In this document: positions 8,383 to 19,262 of the stretch, piece by piece | How the letters are laid out: each line of letters opens with the position of its first letter | How positions within the stretch are numbered: position 1 is the stretch's first letter | Source: JAWKOK01 sp963765875 | GTDB lineage: Bacteria > Chloroflexota > Anaerolineae > Caldilineales > Caldilineaceae | Direction of reading: 5' to 3' | Assembly: GCA_963765875.1 (NCBI GenBank) | Contig: CAVXYK010000025.1 | Location: 124,001-188,000, forward strand | DNA: 64,000 bases | The notes under the pieces: model-generated | What the model was told of the DNA's origin: nothing | Seen by the model: the letters and a program-made list of their open reading frames with translations, nothing else | Database searches by the model: none | Made by a program: the position numbers and the translations under genes

Positions 8383-11300
8383 ATGAATCCAGTAGTGATA
8401 GCAACTCCGACTAGACTAGCGACAACAGATCTGCACATGAGTTTGTTCGGCGCCCCTACAGCTAAATGGCAGGGCGAACCATTGGCGATCACACGGCGGC
8501 AAGTGCGCGCACTGCTCTTCTACCTTTCTTGCCGGCTTCAACCTACCGGCAGAGACAGACTCGTCTGTCTATTCTGGTCCGATCGGCCTGAGGCAGTAGC
8601 CTATCAGAACCTCCGCCGGTTGCTCAGCTATTTGCGCGGCGCTCTCCCAGACCCAAACATTCTGATCGCACAAAACGATCAGGTCTGTCTGGATCCGGCA
8701 CGAGTGTGGTCCGACGCTGATTTCTTTGAACGCGTCTCGACTGCGACAGGCGACAAATCCTGCGAATCATCTATGGCTCAGGCGGCAGAACTATATCGAG
8801 GCTCGTTTCTTGAGGGTTTCTCATCGCCAAATAGCCCGGAATACGAATCGTGGGCCATGACTGAGCAACACCGCTTTGAGCAAAGGTATCTGTCCGTGTT
8901 GTCCAATCTGACCAGAATTCATACCGATCAAGAAAACCTTGAGGACGCAATACGGTATGCTCAGCGATATCTCGAGATCGATGAGTTGGCGGAATCAATG
9001 CATCGAACGCTCATTGAGCTGTTTACGCTCAGTGGGAAGCAGGGCGCAGCCCAACACCAGTTTGAGTTGTGCGTGAAAGTGCTTGAGCGCGAGCTGGGTA
9101 AGCCCGTTGCCGGAAACGCGGATGGCACTCGAGTCATCGGTCAAGCGTCCGATCCCACCATTACGGTTGCCCGTGAACAAAGCGGACAGATTGACGCATA
9201 ACACATCGACGTCATCACTGATCGGTCGCGACGATGAAATGCGCATGGCTGAAGATTGCTTCAACAGGGCCCTGTCAGGTCACGGCCAAGCCCTGCTGAT
9301 CTCTGGTGAAATCGGCCTTGGGAAGTCAAGACTGGTGCATGAGTTTGTGCAGCGGACAACGGTTCAGGCAACCGTCTTGGCAGGTAGCGGACATCGTATG
9401 GAACAACGCCTTCCTTATTGGCCAATCGTCCAAGCGCTCCGCTCCCGGATCCAAACGATAGAATGGGCGATGCAGGACCTTGATCCTAGTTGCACGATGG
9501 AGATAGGACGTCTCGTACCGGAACTACAAACCCTTACATCGGCGGAGTCGCCCCCCCTGCCGAGCGAATCCCGACTAGAACATACCCGACTTTTCCAGGC
9601 ATTGGCCCATCTCTTTCACAAAATGGCAGTCCATCGCCCCCCACTTGTGCTCTGTATCGATGACCTACAGTGGGCTGACGAAACAACGTTTGCCTTCTTG
9701 GCATACTTGGCACGCCACCTGGCAAATACACCGTTCCTTCTCTTGGCGACACACCTCGTTGACAACGCAGCAGAGATAGCAGCGCTACGAGCAGAACTCG
9801 GCAGACATTGCGTTCTCAATGAGATTCAACTGAAGGGTCTATCGTTGCCTGACATCTCCCGTCTAGTTCGAGAAGGTACGGGACAGAGTATTGACAGTGT
9901 GCAAATGTGCCAACGTTTGCAGCAATACACTGCAGGAAATCCATTCTTTATACTAGAAATGTTACGAACCTCTCATCGCGACCAAGGTTTGACTTTGGCA
10001 GAAGTCACAACGACGTCCGAATCCGATGCGAACTTGACTATGACCACCGGATTCCCCATTCCTGACTCTGTGCAGGCGGCTATTCTAAATCGGATCAAGG
10101 AACTGCAACCGGAGACCCAGCAAGTGTTGGAAACATGCGCCGTGATCGGGCGTCAGTTCGACCTTGAACTAATCATGTTCACAAGTCACGACGAGAAAGT
10201 GATCTGATTGATGCGCTGGATGCTCTGGCAGAGGCAACAGTACTGAAACCGAAAGGCGGCGTTCCGATCTTCGCACGAACTTTTCCGTGCAGTCGTATAT
10301 CACAACCTCAGCTTCGGGCGCCGATACCTGCTACACAGACGTCCCGGCATGGCGATTGAACGTCTGCGCCCGGATCTGTGGGCCGAACTCGCCTACCACT
10401 TTGAGCAATGTCGCCGGTTCACAAAAGCGGCAAGTTACGCTATTCAAGCTGGAAAAGCCGCGCATCGTGTTTACGCTTATACTGGGGTTTTTATCCAAGG
10501 CGTATTTTAACCGAGCGCTGGGCCTTCTGGACAAGCAGAGCGATCCGGCTGAAGTCGTCAACAACAAGGAAATTGACAACAAGGAGATCAATCAGTGCGT
10601 ATTCAGGCGCTTGACGGTCGGGGCCGATTATGCGCATGGCAGGCGACATGGCCGGGTATAACCGCGACCTTTGAAAGAAGCGCAATTGGCTCAAGCCTCG
10701 GGTGATCCGATGGCGCTGGCCCGAGCTTACACTTTTTGCGCAGAGCGATTTTCTTTCGTTGGTTCTGTCGTTATAACGAGACTAGCGAAAGCGCCACGCA
10801 GGAATCCGTCATAGCCAAGCCGCCCATTCATCTGTTCTGGAAGCGAATGCCTGCGCGAGTTGGGCATGGCAATCCGCGCTATGGGTGAATATGAGGCTGC
10901 GCGTGCGTCGTTGGAGGCGGCGTGGAACGCTTCAGGTCTTCAGGCGAATCCGCCCTCAGAGGTACATGCATTATGCAAATATATCCACGCTGTTTAGACT
11001 CCAGGGTGAAAACCCAAGGTTATGGAATTGGCCCATGATGCGCTGAAACGCTGTCAAGATCATAAATTGGAGTTTCATTTCCGTTTAGCTTACGGCGATA
11101 TCGGCGCAACCGCGATCCAGTTTGGGCGATTTAGAAGTCGCCCAGCGAGCTTGCGAAAGAGCTGGAAATGTCGCAAGAGATCGGCGATTGCACACAAGAA
11201 ATATTTTGCCTGGACCATGAAGGCTGGCTTTGTCTGGCGCTGGCGTCTCCAGAAAAAGCGATCGAACGTTTGAGCTTGCCATCCAGGTGGCCCAGCGTAT

Positions 11301-11450
11301 CGGTTCCTGCGCGGAACAGAGTCAACTAAATTGTGGTTTGGCCAAAGCATACCAAGTCTAGGCGACCACGAGGCCGCAGAGGAATCTACGAACTAGAGCG
11401 TCGTTTCTGGCAAAAAAGGACGCAGCGTTTCTTCGACATGCAGGCTCGCT
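8383..11450 (+). pseudogene. BTAD/AAA-ATPase/TPR transcriptional regulator, broken
   Basis: The first 270 residues (8383-9201) are an OmpR-like winged helix followed by a bacterial transcriptional activator domain (MSLFGAPTAKWQGEPLAI, LLSYLRGALPD, ELYRGSFLEGF, LEIDELAESMHRTLIELF). After a frameshift near 9150, a STAND-type AAA module follows (SLIGRDDEM, Walker A SGEIGLGKSRLV, Walker B LVLCIDDLQWAD, QYTAGNPFFILEML) up to about 10207. Beyond that, recognisable TPR-like helices continue to about 11400 in several frames with stop codons (for example RAVVYHNLSFGRRYLLHRR and LWAELAYHFEQC). Proteins of this design are SARP/MalT-like regulators of about 1000 residues. The number of breaks after 10200 is too high for one sequencing error, so I call it a pseudogene. 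Confidence 0.75.
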
Positions 11451-11610
11451 CAATCAATGATGAAGAATTTTGTCCCTCGGATTCCGGCTGAAAAACGGGG
11501 ATCTGTGAGGGTTCGTGAAATGGCCACCGAATGAATTCGCAGCCGTCCCCCGCAATTGCCCAGATAACCGAAAACGGTTGCAGACACTTTGTGGACTCTG
11601 CACTGATACA

Positions 11611-11642
11611 CTGTCGTTCATTGTTGAGCGACAGTTTTTTTT
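11611..11642 (+). terminator. Intrinsic terminator
   Basis: A hairpin with arms CTGTCGTTCA and TTGAGCGACAG around a short loop is followed directly by eight T residues. It ends the transcript of the broken regulator upstream. Confidence 0.8.
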
Positions 11643-11767
11643 ACCTATGGGACATGCAGCGATGTGGGATGTAGATATCCATGTCAGGCAGTATACGACT
11701 ATGCTGCCTCACCCTTCTGTCCTCACATTTCTGTTGGCATTCCAAGGAGATCGGAGCAAATCATACG

Positions 11768-11975
11768 ATGCCAGATCCTGAATACGACATTGACGTTTCG
11801 GGCATATATGTTTCGTTTCTCGTGCGAATGTGGCGGCACCCATCGATCCGTCGGCTTTTACTGAGGACACGATAGATCGGCAGGGAGAATCAAACAGGTG
11901 CAAAACGGCAACGATCGGGGGCTGGGGCTGGAACAGTTCATTGGTTTCTTTGAACAGTGGCGTGACGTTCATTAG
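11768..11975 (+). pseudogene. Small conserved protein, frameshifted
   Basis: An AAGGAGATCGG lies upstream of ATG 11768. The product begins MPDPEYDIDVSGIYVSFLVR and MWRHPS, and then loses frame. Another frame continues with GRIKQVQNGNDRGLGLEQFI and FFEQWRDVH before a stop. Joined, this resembles a small family of about 70-90 residues seen in Chloroflexi (pattern F.VRMW..P..., GRI.HVQSG.., LEEFI.FFEQW), often next to BTAD regulators or proteases. At least one indel separates the two parts. The function is unknown and the family recognition is from memory of the pattern only. Confidence 0.4.
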
Positions 11976-12123
11976 CGTTTCATGCAGACGCCGGCGACCA
12001 CAATGGAGTGTTCCACCGATTCCATGTGGACGCTATGTGGATGTCGATTCTGTACCATGATATCGGCTCTAGGTCGCACTTCTAAATCCACCCTCGCTCG
12101 AAGGCATAAGCCGGAGGAAACAT

Positions 12124-12225
12124 ATGGAGGAATCATATGGAATGAACAGAACAGGCAGTGCATCGAACACGAATGGTTATGGTATTTCGCAGGTTGTTTC
12201 TCTGGCATTGGACAAGACCAGATAA
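12124..12225 (+). CDS. Possible 33-aa peptide upstream of subtilase
   Basis: A perfect GGAGG lies six bases before ATG 12124. The 33-codon frame ends in TAA at 12223-12225, just before the AAGGAG of the protease gene. The peptide begins MEESYGMNRTGSASNTNGYG and shows no signal peptide or known motif. It could be a translated leader coupled to the downstream gene, or chance. The support is only the ribosome-binding site and position. Confidence 0.3.
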   Translation: MEESYGMNRTGSASNTNGYGISQVVSLALDKTR

Positions 12226-12241
12226 CAAAGGAGAACAGACC

Positions 12242-13738
12242 GTGGCAACAACTTCAAAAATCGTATTGATGAAAGAGTCCACAGATGTGCAGGATTTCGC
12301 ATCGTAGCGGTAAAATCCGGAGAGACCATTGATGCGATGAGCGTCATGGCAACGGACTTCGAGCCGGAGGAGAATACTGTTCCAGGTAAATGCGGAAGGC
12401 GATTTTTTTGTCGCAAACTTAACCGAAGCCGAGGCAAAGAAACTGGAGAGTAGCTCCGAAGTAGAGGCCGTGGTGGACAACATCATCGTCTACACGTTTT
12501 CAGGGAGACAATGCGCTTGCTGGAGATGATGGATTTGGTCCGACTGGCGCCGGAGCCGGAGGACATTGAAGCGTTGAATGCGGACCCGTATCCCGAATGG
12601 GATCCTAACGGCGATCCGCTAGTGAGCACCGAAGCTACTGGCGTTCCCTCAGCCAGAACGAGCCGGATGTGGCCCAAGCGATTGAGATTGAACATCTGCT
12701 GGACGGCACCGCCGGGCTGCAGCCGATCAGCTCCAGAGGATCGGCCATATCTCCGAGCCGAATTGATAGAGCTGATCAAATGTGTCATCAAGTGCGTGCT
12801 CGAGCAGAAAAGCAATGCAGAAGAAGTGAGCACTGTGGTTACATTGCTGCCGCATTGCTGCGAATGGCGTGGCATCCGGGGATTTGAGAGGCGATGGCGG
12901 ATGTCATTCTGTGGAACTTGCGGCTGATTGTCGTGCCGCAAGCATGGCGATTCAGCACAGGAAACGGTTACCCGTTGCCGTGGTCGATACGGGCATCAAT
13001 CATCGGCATCCGGACTTGCGTTCTACGGAGGAGCTAGCTGACGTACCGGGTGTAGCTAGTTGGCGGGACGATCAGGGGCATGGGACCCACGTAGCAGGGA
13101 CGATTGCCGCTCTATGGAATGGAAAGGAGTTGCCGGCGTAGCTCCACGTGCAAGGCTCTATGCGGTAAAGGTGTTGAGCAGAAACGGCAGTGGCCAACTA
13201 AGCTGGATTCTCTCAATGGGTTGATGGCGTGCTACAATGCTCGAATGCATGTAGTCAATCTCAGCTTGGGAAGCGGAGCGAACACACACAATCCGAACGT
13301 TTACAATCAGGCGTTTGAGCACATCGTCCGCAATTGCGGTCGCGTGGCATTCTGGCCATGGCGGCAGCCGGAAACAGCGACAGCTTTGTGGGCAATCCGG
13401 CGCGTTGCCCCTCGTACATGGCAGTATCAGCCATCGAAGCCGACGCCCGGTACGCGCACCCTTCTCGTGCTTCGGACCCCAAGTCGAGATCCGCGCGCCA
13501 GGAGTCGGGATCGTCTCAACCCGTCGAGGCGGCGGATACCCAACTCTATCTGGAACAAGCGTGGCGATCGCCCCATGTCGCCGGCGTCAGCGGCCCTCAG
13601 TGGAAAGACGCCACCCAGCATGGCATAGCGACTCAATTCGGGTACATATGTGGAGAACGGCATTTGATCTCTGGTAGTGCCGGACGCGACTGGGCATTTG
13701 GCTATGGTCAGGTTAATGCCTATCGAGCAGTTCGATAA
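12242..13738 (+). pseudogene. Subtilisin-like serine protease (S8), multiple frameshifts
   Basis: It starts at GTG 12242 behind AAAGGAGAACAG. An inhibitor-like prodomain is visible in pieces (IVAVKSGETIDAM, GDFFVANLTEAEAKKLESSS, EVEAVVDNIIVYTF). The catalytic Asp motif is PVAVVDTGINHRHPDL, the His motif QGHGTHVAGTIAAL, the oxyanion region VVNLSLGSG with AAAGNSDSF, and the Ser motif GYPTLSGTSVA followed by SPHVAGV. These lie in all three plus frames, so at least five indels separate them. No signal peptide is seen, so an intact form could be an intracellular or bacteriocin-processing type subtilase. A perfect terminator follows the stop. The retained catalytic residues suggest either recent decay or a locally poor consensus. 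Confidence 0.75.
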
Positions 13739-13744
13739 CTTTTC

Positions 13745-13778
13745 AAACTGCCCCGTCTGCTCGCAGACGGGGCAGTTT
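13745..13778 (+). terminator. Intrinsic terminator after subtilase
   Basis: A perfect 15-bp stem (AAACTGCCCCGTCTG and its complement) closes a CTCG loop and is followed by GTTT. It lies seven bases after the protease stop codon. Confidence 0.85.
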
Positions 13779-13891
13779 GTTTAGCAAATGGAATCAACCC
13801 GATGTCGGAGGTCAGGTCATGGCTAGCCTAATTTGATTCCGAACAAGGCAGTTCAAGCTCCCATCGCAAAGAAACTACGGATTCGGTACCC

Positions 13892-14282
13892 TTGTCAAGT
13901 AGCCAAGATTTGCCGAATCGACCAGAGGAACAGGAGAAGGTCACAACGCCGGAGATTGAAAAACTCCGTCTTGAGCGAGCCTACCATTTGAGCATGATTG
14001 GATTTAGCTTAACGATAGTCCTCGCCATGGCACTTGCAGTGATGACATTTTTTGGATTCGACAGTGCTGATACTGTCTCACAGGTTGTATCGCCGTTTCT
14101 TACCGTACTGGGAACCCTGGTTGGCACGTTCTTCGGCCTGCAGGTTCGGGATCGGCAGGAAAAAAACACTTATGAAGGAGGCAAGCGAAGCCAACATGAG
14201 GGCGTCTGCTTTCGCAGCGGCCATTGAGCCTGCCTCGATGCCAGAGGTCATCCAGACATTCGAAGCCCTCTCGAGGGGATGA
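13892..14282 (+). CDS. Small two-helix membrane protein (frameshift in A7)
   Basis: The product starts at a TTG. It has a charged N-terminus with EIEKLRLERAYHLSMIGF, a first transmembrane helix (SLTIVLAMALAVMTFFGF) and a second (VVSPFLTVLGTLVGTFFGL). It ends with QVRDRQEK and then reads into an unrelated tail. A run of seven A residues at about 14160-14166 marks a frameshift. Shifting there gives KTLMKEASEANMRASAFAAAIEP and a stop at 14282, which fits the helical, Ala/Glu-rich end of such proteins better. The function is unknown. The hydrophobic pattern is clear and the start codon uncertain. Confidence 0.55.
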
Positions 14283-14322
14283 ACTTCGCTGGTGGTGTCA
14301 ACCGTTCGCCACGAAATTGCTA

Positions 14323-14437
14323 AGTGAGCGTCCAGATATTACCTGCCGACCTTCCTGGAAGCTGAATGCAGGGCGCCCTCTCCGACAGAGAGTTTCCAGG
14401 AAGGTGCAAACCGGGAACTTGTTTTTGGACGCTCACT
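14323..14437. mobile_element. MITE-like nested inverted-repeat element
   Basis: The ends are perfect 12-bp inverted repeats (AGTGAGCGTCCA at 14323-14334 and TGGACGCTCACT at 14426-14437). A second perfect 12-bp inverted pair lies inside (ACCTTCCTGGAA at 14349-14360, TTCCAGGAAGGT at 14394-14405). The 115-bp unit has no coding capacity. Sequence beyond the right end repeats CTAAGTGA as at the left end. Size, terminal repeats and position suggest a non-autonomous transposable element; no transposase is nearby. Confidence 0.5.
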
Positions 14438-15013
14438 AAGTGAACGTATTACCAAAGACACCTATGATACCTCTAGTAGGCGGAGCGCTCTAAACCTGTT
14501 CTGAGTTGCTCCCTGTACGGAATGAGAGTATAATGGGTCTGGTAGAAATAATGCTTGTGCTTAACGCATTGAGTCTGACGGTTTTCAATTGGGGGTACAT
14601 CTGTATGCATATTAGTGCAGATCTTTGAAGAAGCCATTCGTGATGAACCCGAAAAACATGTTGACGCCATCTGGTGTCATCTCTGATTACCAGCGACGAC
14701 CTCGCCAACACTATCGTCAGTTCAGGCTTCAATATAACTGGCCGAAAACAGATAGAATCGGGCATGCTCTACGGACGTATCCGTTTGGCCGATGTCTTTT
14801 CTTCCTTCAGAATATCAGCGAGGTACAATGGATCGAACTGGATAGTACGCAATACGCATTGTGAATCGATCGGGTATGTTGGCGCTCTGCGCCAATACAC
14901 TCGGATCAATTGAACAGTGCAATCAGCTATCGTCCAACCGGTGCTCCAAAAGAGTCACTCGTATTGACCCAGTTTGTTAATGATATGGATATATCTTCCT
15001 CTGCGAAGCCATA
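14438..15013. other. Intergenic region, no confident gene
   Basis: About 575 bp of AT-richer sequence contains only short overlapping frames of up to about 80 codons in several phases, none with a recognisable motif or good ribosome-binding site. It may be the remains of a decayed gene. Confidence 0.4.
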
Positions 15014-15017
15014 GAAA

Positions 15018-15043
15018 AGCGCCATGACAAATGTCATGGCGCT
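15018..15043 (-). terminator. Terminator of the tRNA transcript
   Basis: An 11-bp perfect stem (AGCGCCATGAC with its complement) closes an AAAT/ATTT loop. On the minus strand TTTTCTAT follows, so it ends the minus-strand tRNA cluster 15 bp after the last tRNA. Confidence 0.8.
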
Positions 15044-15057
15044 CTCTTTACTATTGA

Positions 15058-15133
15058 TGGCGTCCCAGAGAGGATTTGAACCTCTGGCCTCTGCCTCCGC
15101 AGGGCAGCGCTCTATCCGCTGAGCTACTGGGAC
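15058..15133 (-). tRNA. tRNA-Arg (anticodon GCG)
   Basis: The minus strand folds into a canonical cloverleaf. The acceptor is GTCCCAG paired with CTGGGAC, the D-arm GCTC...GAGC, and the anticodon stem CTGCC/GGCAG encloses loop CTGCGGA. The T-arm AGAGG encloses TTCAAAT. Discriminator G and an encoded CCA are present (76 nt). The loop puts GCG at positions 34-36, which reads the Arg codon CGC. Most bacteria use ACG for this box, so the anticodon is unusual. Confidence 0.9.
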
Positions 15134-15135
15134 AC

Positions 15136-15230
<95 letters not shown>

Positions 15231-15297
15231 CCATTTAGTTGTTGTTCTACGGCCCTACTCAGCACTCGCTACGGCACCGACAAATCTGCTTGCTGAA

Positions 15298-15388
<91 letters not shown>

Positions 15389-15568
15389 ACGAAAGCTGAC
15401 AGCCTCGAATAGTCACCCATGCGACCAATCAACGTGGAGACATCACAAACGCCTGCAACAGCAGATCTGCGAACCACTAGAACGTCGTGTAGTATACATC
15501 CGGCCGGAATGCGTGTCAAATTTGGGCGCAGAAAAAGCTGTCTGTCTTTCTCTTGATCGGCGGCATGA

Positions 15569-17244
15569 TCATGCGCACGTGATCCGCAGGGACGACTCAA
15601 GTGGTCGCACGCCTACCGTCACAAGCGGAGTCAATTTCCCCGTCGTGTCCAGGAGAACCAGCGCTTGAACAGCCTGAACCGTGGGCGTCAGCCGTGTGCG
15701 GTTGTAGGCGTCGGCGACCTTCTTGATGGCTTCAGCCTGGGTCGGATAGGGATGGATGACGGTGGCCAGCGTCTTGAGGCCGATGCCGGCGGTGATGGCC
15801 AGCGTCAATTCGTTGATCATCTCGCCGGCGTGGCTGGCCACGATGGTGGCGCCCAGAATCTCGTCGCTGCCCTTCTTGACGTGGACCTTGACGAAGCCGT
15901 CGAGTTCGCCGTCGGCCTTGCCGCGGTCGATGTCGCCGATGGACTGGACAAAGGTCTCGACCTCGATGCCCTGCTCTTCGGCATCGTGGTCGATACATGC
16001 CCACATGGGCCACCTCGGGATCGGTGTAGGTCGTCCAGGGCACCACCAGGTCGCTCACCTTCTTGTTGGGGCCGGGGAAGAGCGCGTTCTGCAGCACGAT
16101 GCGCGCCGTGGCGTCGGCGGTGTGGGTGAACTGGTACTTGATGGCCACATCGCCGGCGGCGTAGACATTGGCATTGGTCGTCTGCAACGTGTCGTTGACG
16201 GTGACGCCACGCCGGTGATATTCGATGCCCGCCGCTTCCAGATCCAGGGTCTCGATGTTGGGCGCACGGCCCACGGCCAGCAATATCTCGTCGACGACGA
16301 CGATCTGCTCTTCGCCGTCCAACTCAAAGTGGATGGCCTTGCCGTCTTCGACGCGTTTCCATCGCCGTGATCTGGGCGCCCAGGGCCAGGTTGATGCCTT
16401 CGGACTCAAAGACGTTGCGCAGCACCTCGGCGGCGTCATCATCCTCGCGCCCGAGCACCCGCGGCTGCACATCGAAGAGGGTCACCTGGCTGCCGAAGCG
16501 ATTGAACGACTGGGACAGCTCAGAGCCGATGGGGCCGCTGCCGATGACGGCCAGCCGTGGCGGCAGCACGGTCTGTTCGAAGACGGTCTCGTTGGTCAGG
16601 TAGCCGACATCGGCCAGGCCGGGAATCGGAGATCACAGCCGGGCGCGAGCCGGTGGAGATCAGCGCCTTGTTGAAGGTGATGGTGCGTGCCATCCACCTC
16701 GAAGGTATTGGGGCCGGTGAAGCGGCCGTCGCCCAGAAAGAGGTCGATGCCCAGATCCTTGAAGCGCTGCGGCCGAGTCATGTTCGCTGATCTCGGAGCG
16801 GATGCGGCGCATGCGGCGCATGATGGCCTCGAAGTCGACCTCGACGCCGCCGGCGATGGTCACGCCGTAGTCGGCAGCCCGCATCATTTCGCCCAGCACC
16901 TTGGACGAGCGGATCACGCTCTTGGAGGGCACGCAGCCCACGTTCAGACAGTCGCCGCCCAGCAGATGGCGCTCGACCAGGGCGACCTTGGCCCCCATGC
17001 CCGGCCGCGCCGGCAGCAGCCACCAGCCCGGCGGAACCGCCGCCGATGACCAGCAGGTTGTACTTGCCGGCGGGCGTCGGGTTCTCCCAGGTCGGCGGGT
17101 GGACATTGGCCACCAGATTCGCGGTTGTAGTCATCGTCCGGCGCCACAACGATGCGTGCTGTGTCAGTGCGTATCGCACTACGGATCGGACGCGGGTTCG
17201 ACGCCATTGCCCGTCTTTACGGGTGTTTCGACTAGCTCTTGCAT
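15569..17244 (-). pseudogene. FAD/NAD(P) disulfide oxidoreductase, mercuric reductase-like, frameshifted
   Basis: It starts at 17244 (AGGAAGGA about ten bases upstream). The N-terminus has the FAD-binding glycine motif NLLVIGGGSAGLVAAAGAA and the redox-active disulfide GGDCLNVGCVPSK (CxxxxC). Later parts show an NAD-binding region (RLAVIGSGPIGSELSQSF) and VDEILLAVGRAPNIETLDLE. The C-terminal dimerisation domain follows (ILGATIVASHAGEMINELTL, HPYPTQAEAIKKVADAYNRT). These parts lie in different frames, with indels near 17110, 17035, 16780, 16690, 16630, 16360 and 16010. The family is the MerA/LpdA-like FAD-containing oxidoreductases that often pair with a TVP38 membrane protein, as here (gene 79 bp upstream). 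Every catalytic motif is preserved, so a poor consensus is as likely as true inactivation. The substrate is unknown. Confidence 0.8.
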
Positions 17245-17323
17245 GATTTCTGAGTCCTTCCTCATGTTCAGGCTGTTTCAATCGTCACAGTGATTCACCA
17301 GCGGATTTGCCGAGTGGATTTCT

Positions 17324-18202
17324 CTATCGCTGGCGAGTATGCGCGGATCTGCGTGGAATTCGGTACAACTCCGGTCGTGTACTAGTCGGTTGAGACTCGG
17401 TGTGCGTCTGCCATCGGTGCCGCTTCTTCGGCGGCTGCGTATCGACCACTTCACTCTTCTCACGGCGCTTGAAGAACTGGGAGAGCACCAGGCTGACCAC
17501 AAAGATGATGGCCGATGCGGCCAGCACGCGCCAGTCCAGGCTGGGGATCTCTCCATTCAGGAAGAGGTTCTCGATATCGGCCGGCGTGGCCGATGCGCCC
17601 AGCAGCACGAAGGAGATCGTGCCGGGAATCGAGCCGAGGATGGTGGCAAGAATGAAGGCGCCGTAGTGAATGCGCAGGAAACCGGCCAAGTAGTTGATCA
17701 GATCATAGGGCAGGAAGATGAAGCGCATGATCAGGATGGTCTCAAAGCTGTTGTCGCGCATGCGGTTGGCATACTTCTGGATCAGGCTGTCCGATCCTTC
17801 GGTATCCAGTGTGCCGCTGCCGAAATAGCGGCCGATGAAATAGGCCACGGTGGCCGAGAGGTTGGCCCCGATCACCGTGTAGACGATGCCCCAGAACGGG
17901 CCAAAGAGGAAACCGCCGGAGACAGTCAGCAGCAGCGCTGAAAAGAGCGTCAGCGGTCGCAGCGTATAGACCAGGATATAGATCAATGGCCCGAACGCGC
18001 TGAGTTGTATGAGGTAGATCAGGTCAAGGACGGAGCCGGCCAGCCCCTTTCCTGTACTGTTGACATACCACGTAAAAGAGGCGGCCAGTATGATCCAGAG
18101 GGCAAAGGCGACCAATTTCTGCCAATGCTTCTGAAAAAAGGACTGTTCCTTGTGCGGTTCGGGTGCACTCTCGTTCATTTGGCTATCAGTTGTCACACTC
18201 AT
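17324..18202 (-). CDS. TVP38/TMEM64 (DedA-type) membrane protein
   Basis: The 292-residue protein has a short charged N-terminus and about five to six transmembrane segments (for example LVAFALWIILAASFTWYV, FGPLIYILVYTLRPLTLFSA, FILATILGSIPGTISFVLLG). It has the SNARE-associated/VTT domain pattern GGFLFGPFWGIVYTVIGANL, TVAYFIGRYFG, RFIFLPYDLINYLAGFLRI. Members of this family act as lipid scramblases or transporters; the bacterial role is not settled. The C-terminus is long, basic and polar. It is the first gene of a likely operon with the FAD oxidoreductase downstream, a common pairing. Confidence 0.88.
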   Translation of the reverse strand: MSVTTDSQMNESAPEPHKEQSFFQKHWQKLVAFALWIILAASFTWYVNSTGKGLAGSVLDLIYLIQLSAFGPLIYILVYTLRPLTLFSALLLTVSGGFLFGPFWGIVYTVIGANLSATVAYFIGRYFGSGTLDTEGSDSLIQKYANRMRDNSFETILIMRFIFLPYDLINYLAGFLRIHYGAFILATILGSIPGTISFVLLGASATPADIENLFLNGEIPSLDWRVLAASAIIFVVSLVLSQFFKRREKSEVVDTQPPKKRHRWQTHTESQPTSTRPELYRIPRRSAHTRQR

Positions 18203-18436
18203 CTCTTATTCCTATTTCTGTATCAATGGTATGCATTTTCAAGTAGACAGACCGAGCTGCTGGGAAGACATAAGGCTACGCTCAAACCGACACATGTCCT
18301 TGTCGATCTCCCGGCGCCTCCACTCAGACGCGTCGACAATCAAACCTCTTACCCCGCAATCTCGAAATTCGTCAAAACAGATGTCGCCAATGCAAGAAGC
18401 TGTAGACGAAAACCGAAGAACCTTTCTGTGTTGGAC

Positions 18437-19040
18437 TCACAGATTCCGGTAGGCCCACCAAACGCGCTGTCCGGCAGTGAAAAAGACCAGAACCGCCATC
18501 GCTCCGAACAGAATGGCCAGGTAGGAGGGGACAAGAAAAAAGAGACAGTAGAAAATGATCGTCTCCAAGCCTTCGATCAGGCCGGACGGCATCTCAATGC
18601 TTGTCAGCCGGCCATCTGACTGATGTTGGCGTTTCTCCAATAGCGCCGAGAGCGAGGTCCAGGAGAGCAGGTTGATCACATAGGCGGCCAACAAGGCGAT
18701 GCCCGCCCACAGGTTGACCTGCGTCGGAATCACCCAGAGAAAAGCGATCGGGATCGCCAGATAGACCACGAAATCGAGCAGCAGATCGAGATAGCCGCCA
18801 AAATCGGACTGCTTGTCATGGACGCGGGCGATCACGCCGTCCAGATCCATCGAGCACCCGATTGAGCAACCAAAGAACCAGCCCTATGACATAGAGTTGG
18901 TTGAGAATGGCCACAATGGTGACAACGCCCACGCCCATGGCGACAAACGAAATCACATTAGGATGTACCGAACCAAACAGATGGCGCGCCAACGGCACCA
19001 TTACGTCATCTTTTTTCTGCCGAAGCGTGGCATCTCGCAT
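18437..19040 (-). CDS. CDP-alcohol phosphatidyltransferase (one frameshift)
   Basis: The start lies at 19040 or the ATG slightly inside. Residues to about 65 contain VPLARHLFGSVHPNVISFVA, typical of the N-terminus. The signature DGVIARVHDKQSDFGGYLDL (DGxxARx8GxxxDxxxD, the metal- and CDP-binding site) is in the next frame. One extra base near 18846 explains this; removing it gives NRVLDGLDGVIAR. Several hydrophobic helices follow (LAIPIAFLWVIPTQ, LWAGIALLAAYVINLL, TIIFYCLFFLVPSYLAILFG). The family transfers a phosphatidyl group from CDP-diacylglycerol to an alcohol (glycerol-3-phosphate, inositol phosphate or similar). The precise acceptor is not clear. Confidence 0.82.
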
Positions 19041-19158
19041 GGTGATAGGTCCATTTTGATCTATTGAGGGTCAACGATAGCAAGAGACTGCCGCTTTCCA
19101 CACTATACTGCTAGAACGGACGCGGCATCTGTAAGGCCCTCTACACCAGTGGAATAAT

Positions 19159-19202
19159 GAGAGGGGGCCGGGCAGCAAACTGGGCTGCCTCGGCGCCCTC
19201 TC
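19159..19202 (-). terminator. Hairpin after serS
   Basis: An imperfect long stem (GAGAGGG...CCCTCTC with an inner GGGCAGC/GCTGCC) lies 60 bp past the serS stop. The following minus-strand sequence is only modestly T-rich, so termination is likely but not certain. Confidence 0.5.
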
Positions 19203-19262
19203 AGTAGTCTGGCCTACTCAGAAGCCAGACTGCTTATCGGACAAGCCCTGCCTGTTGCTCGA

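Noticed and set aside
15665..16370. Plus-strand open frames opposite the FAD oxidoreductase
   Set aside because: The oxidoreductase motifs on the minus strand account for the sequence; the plus frames have no family signature.
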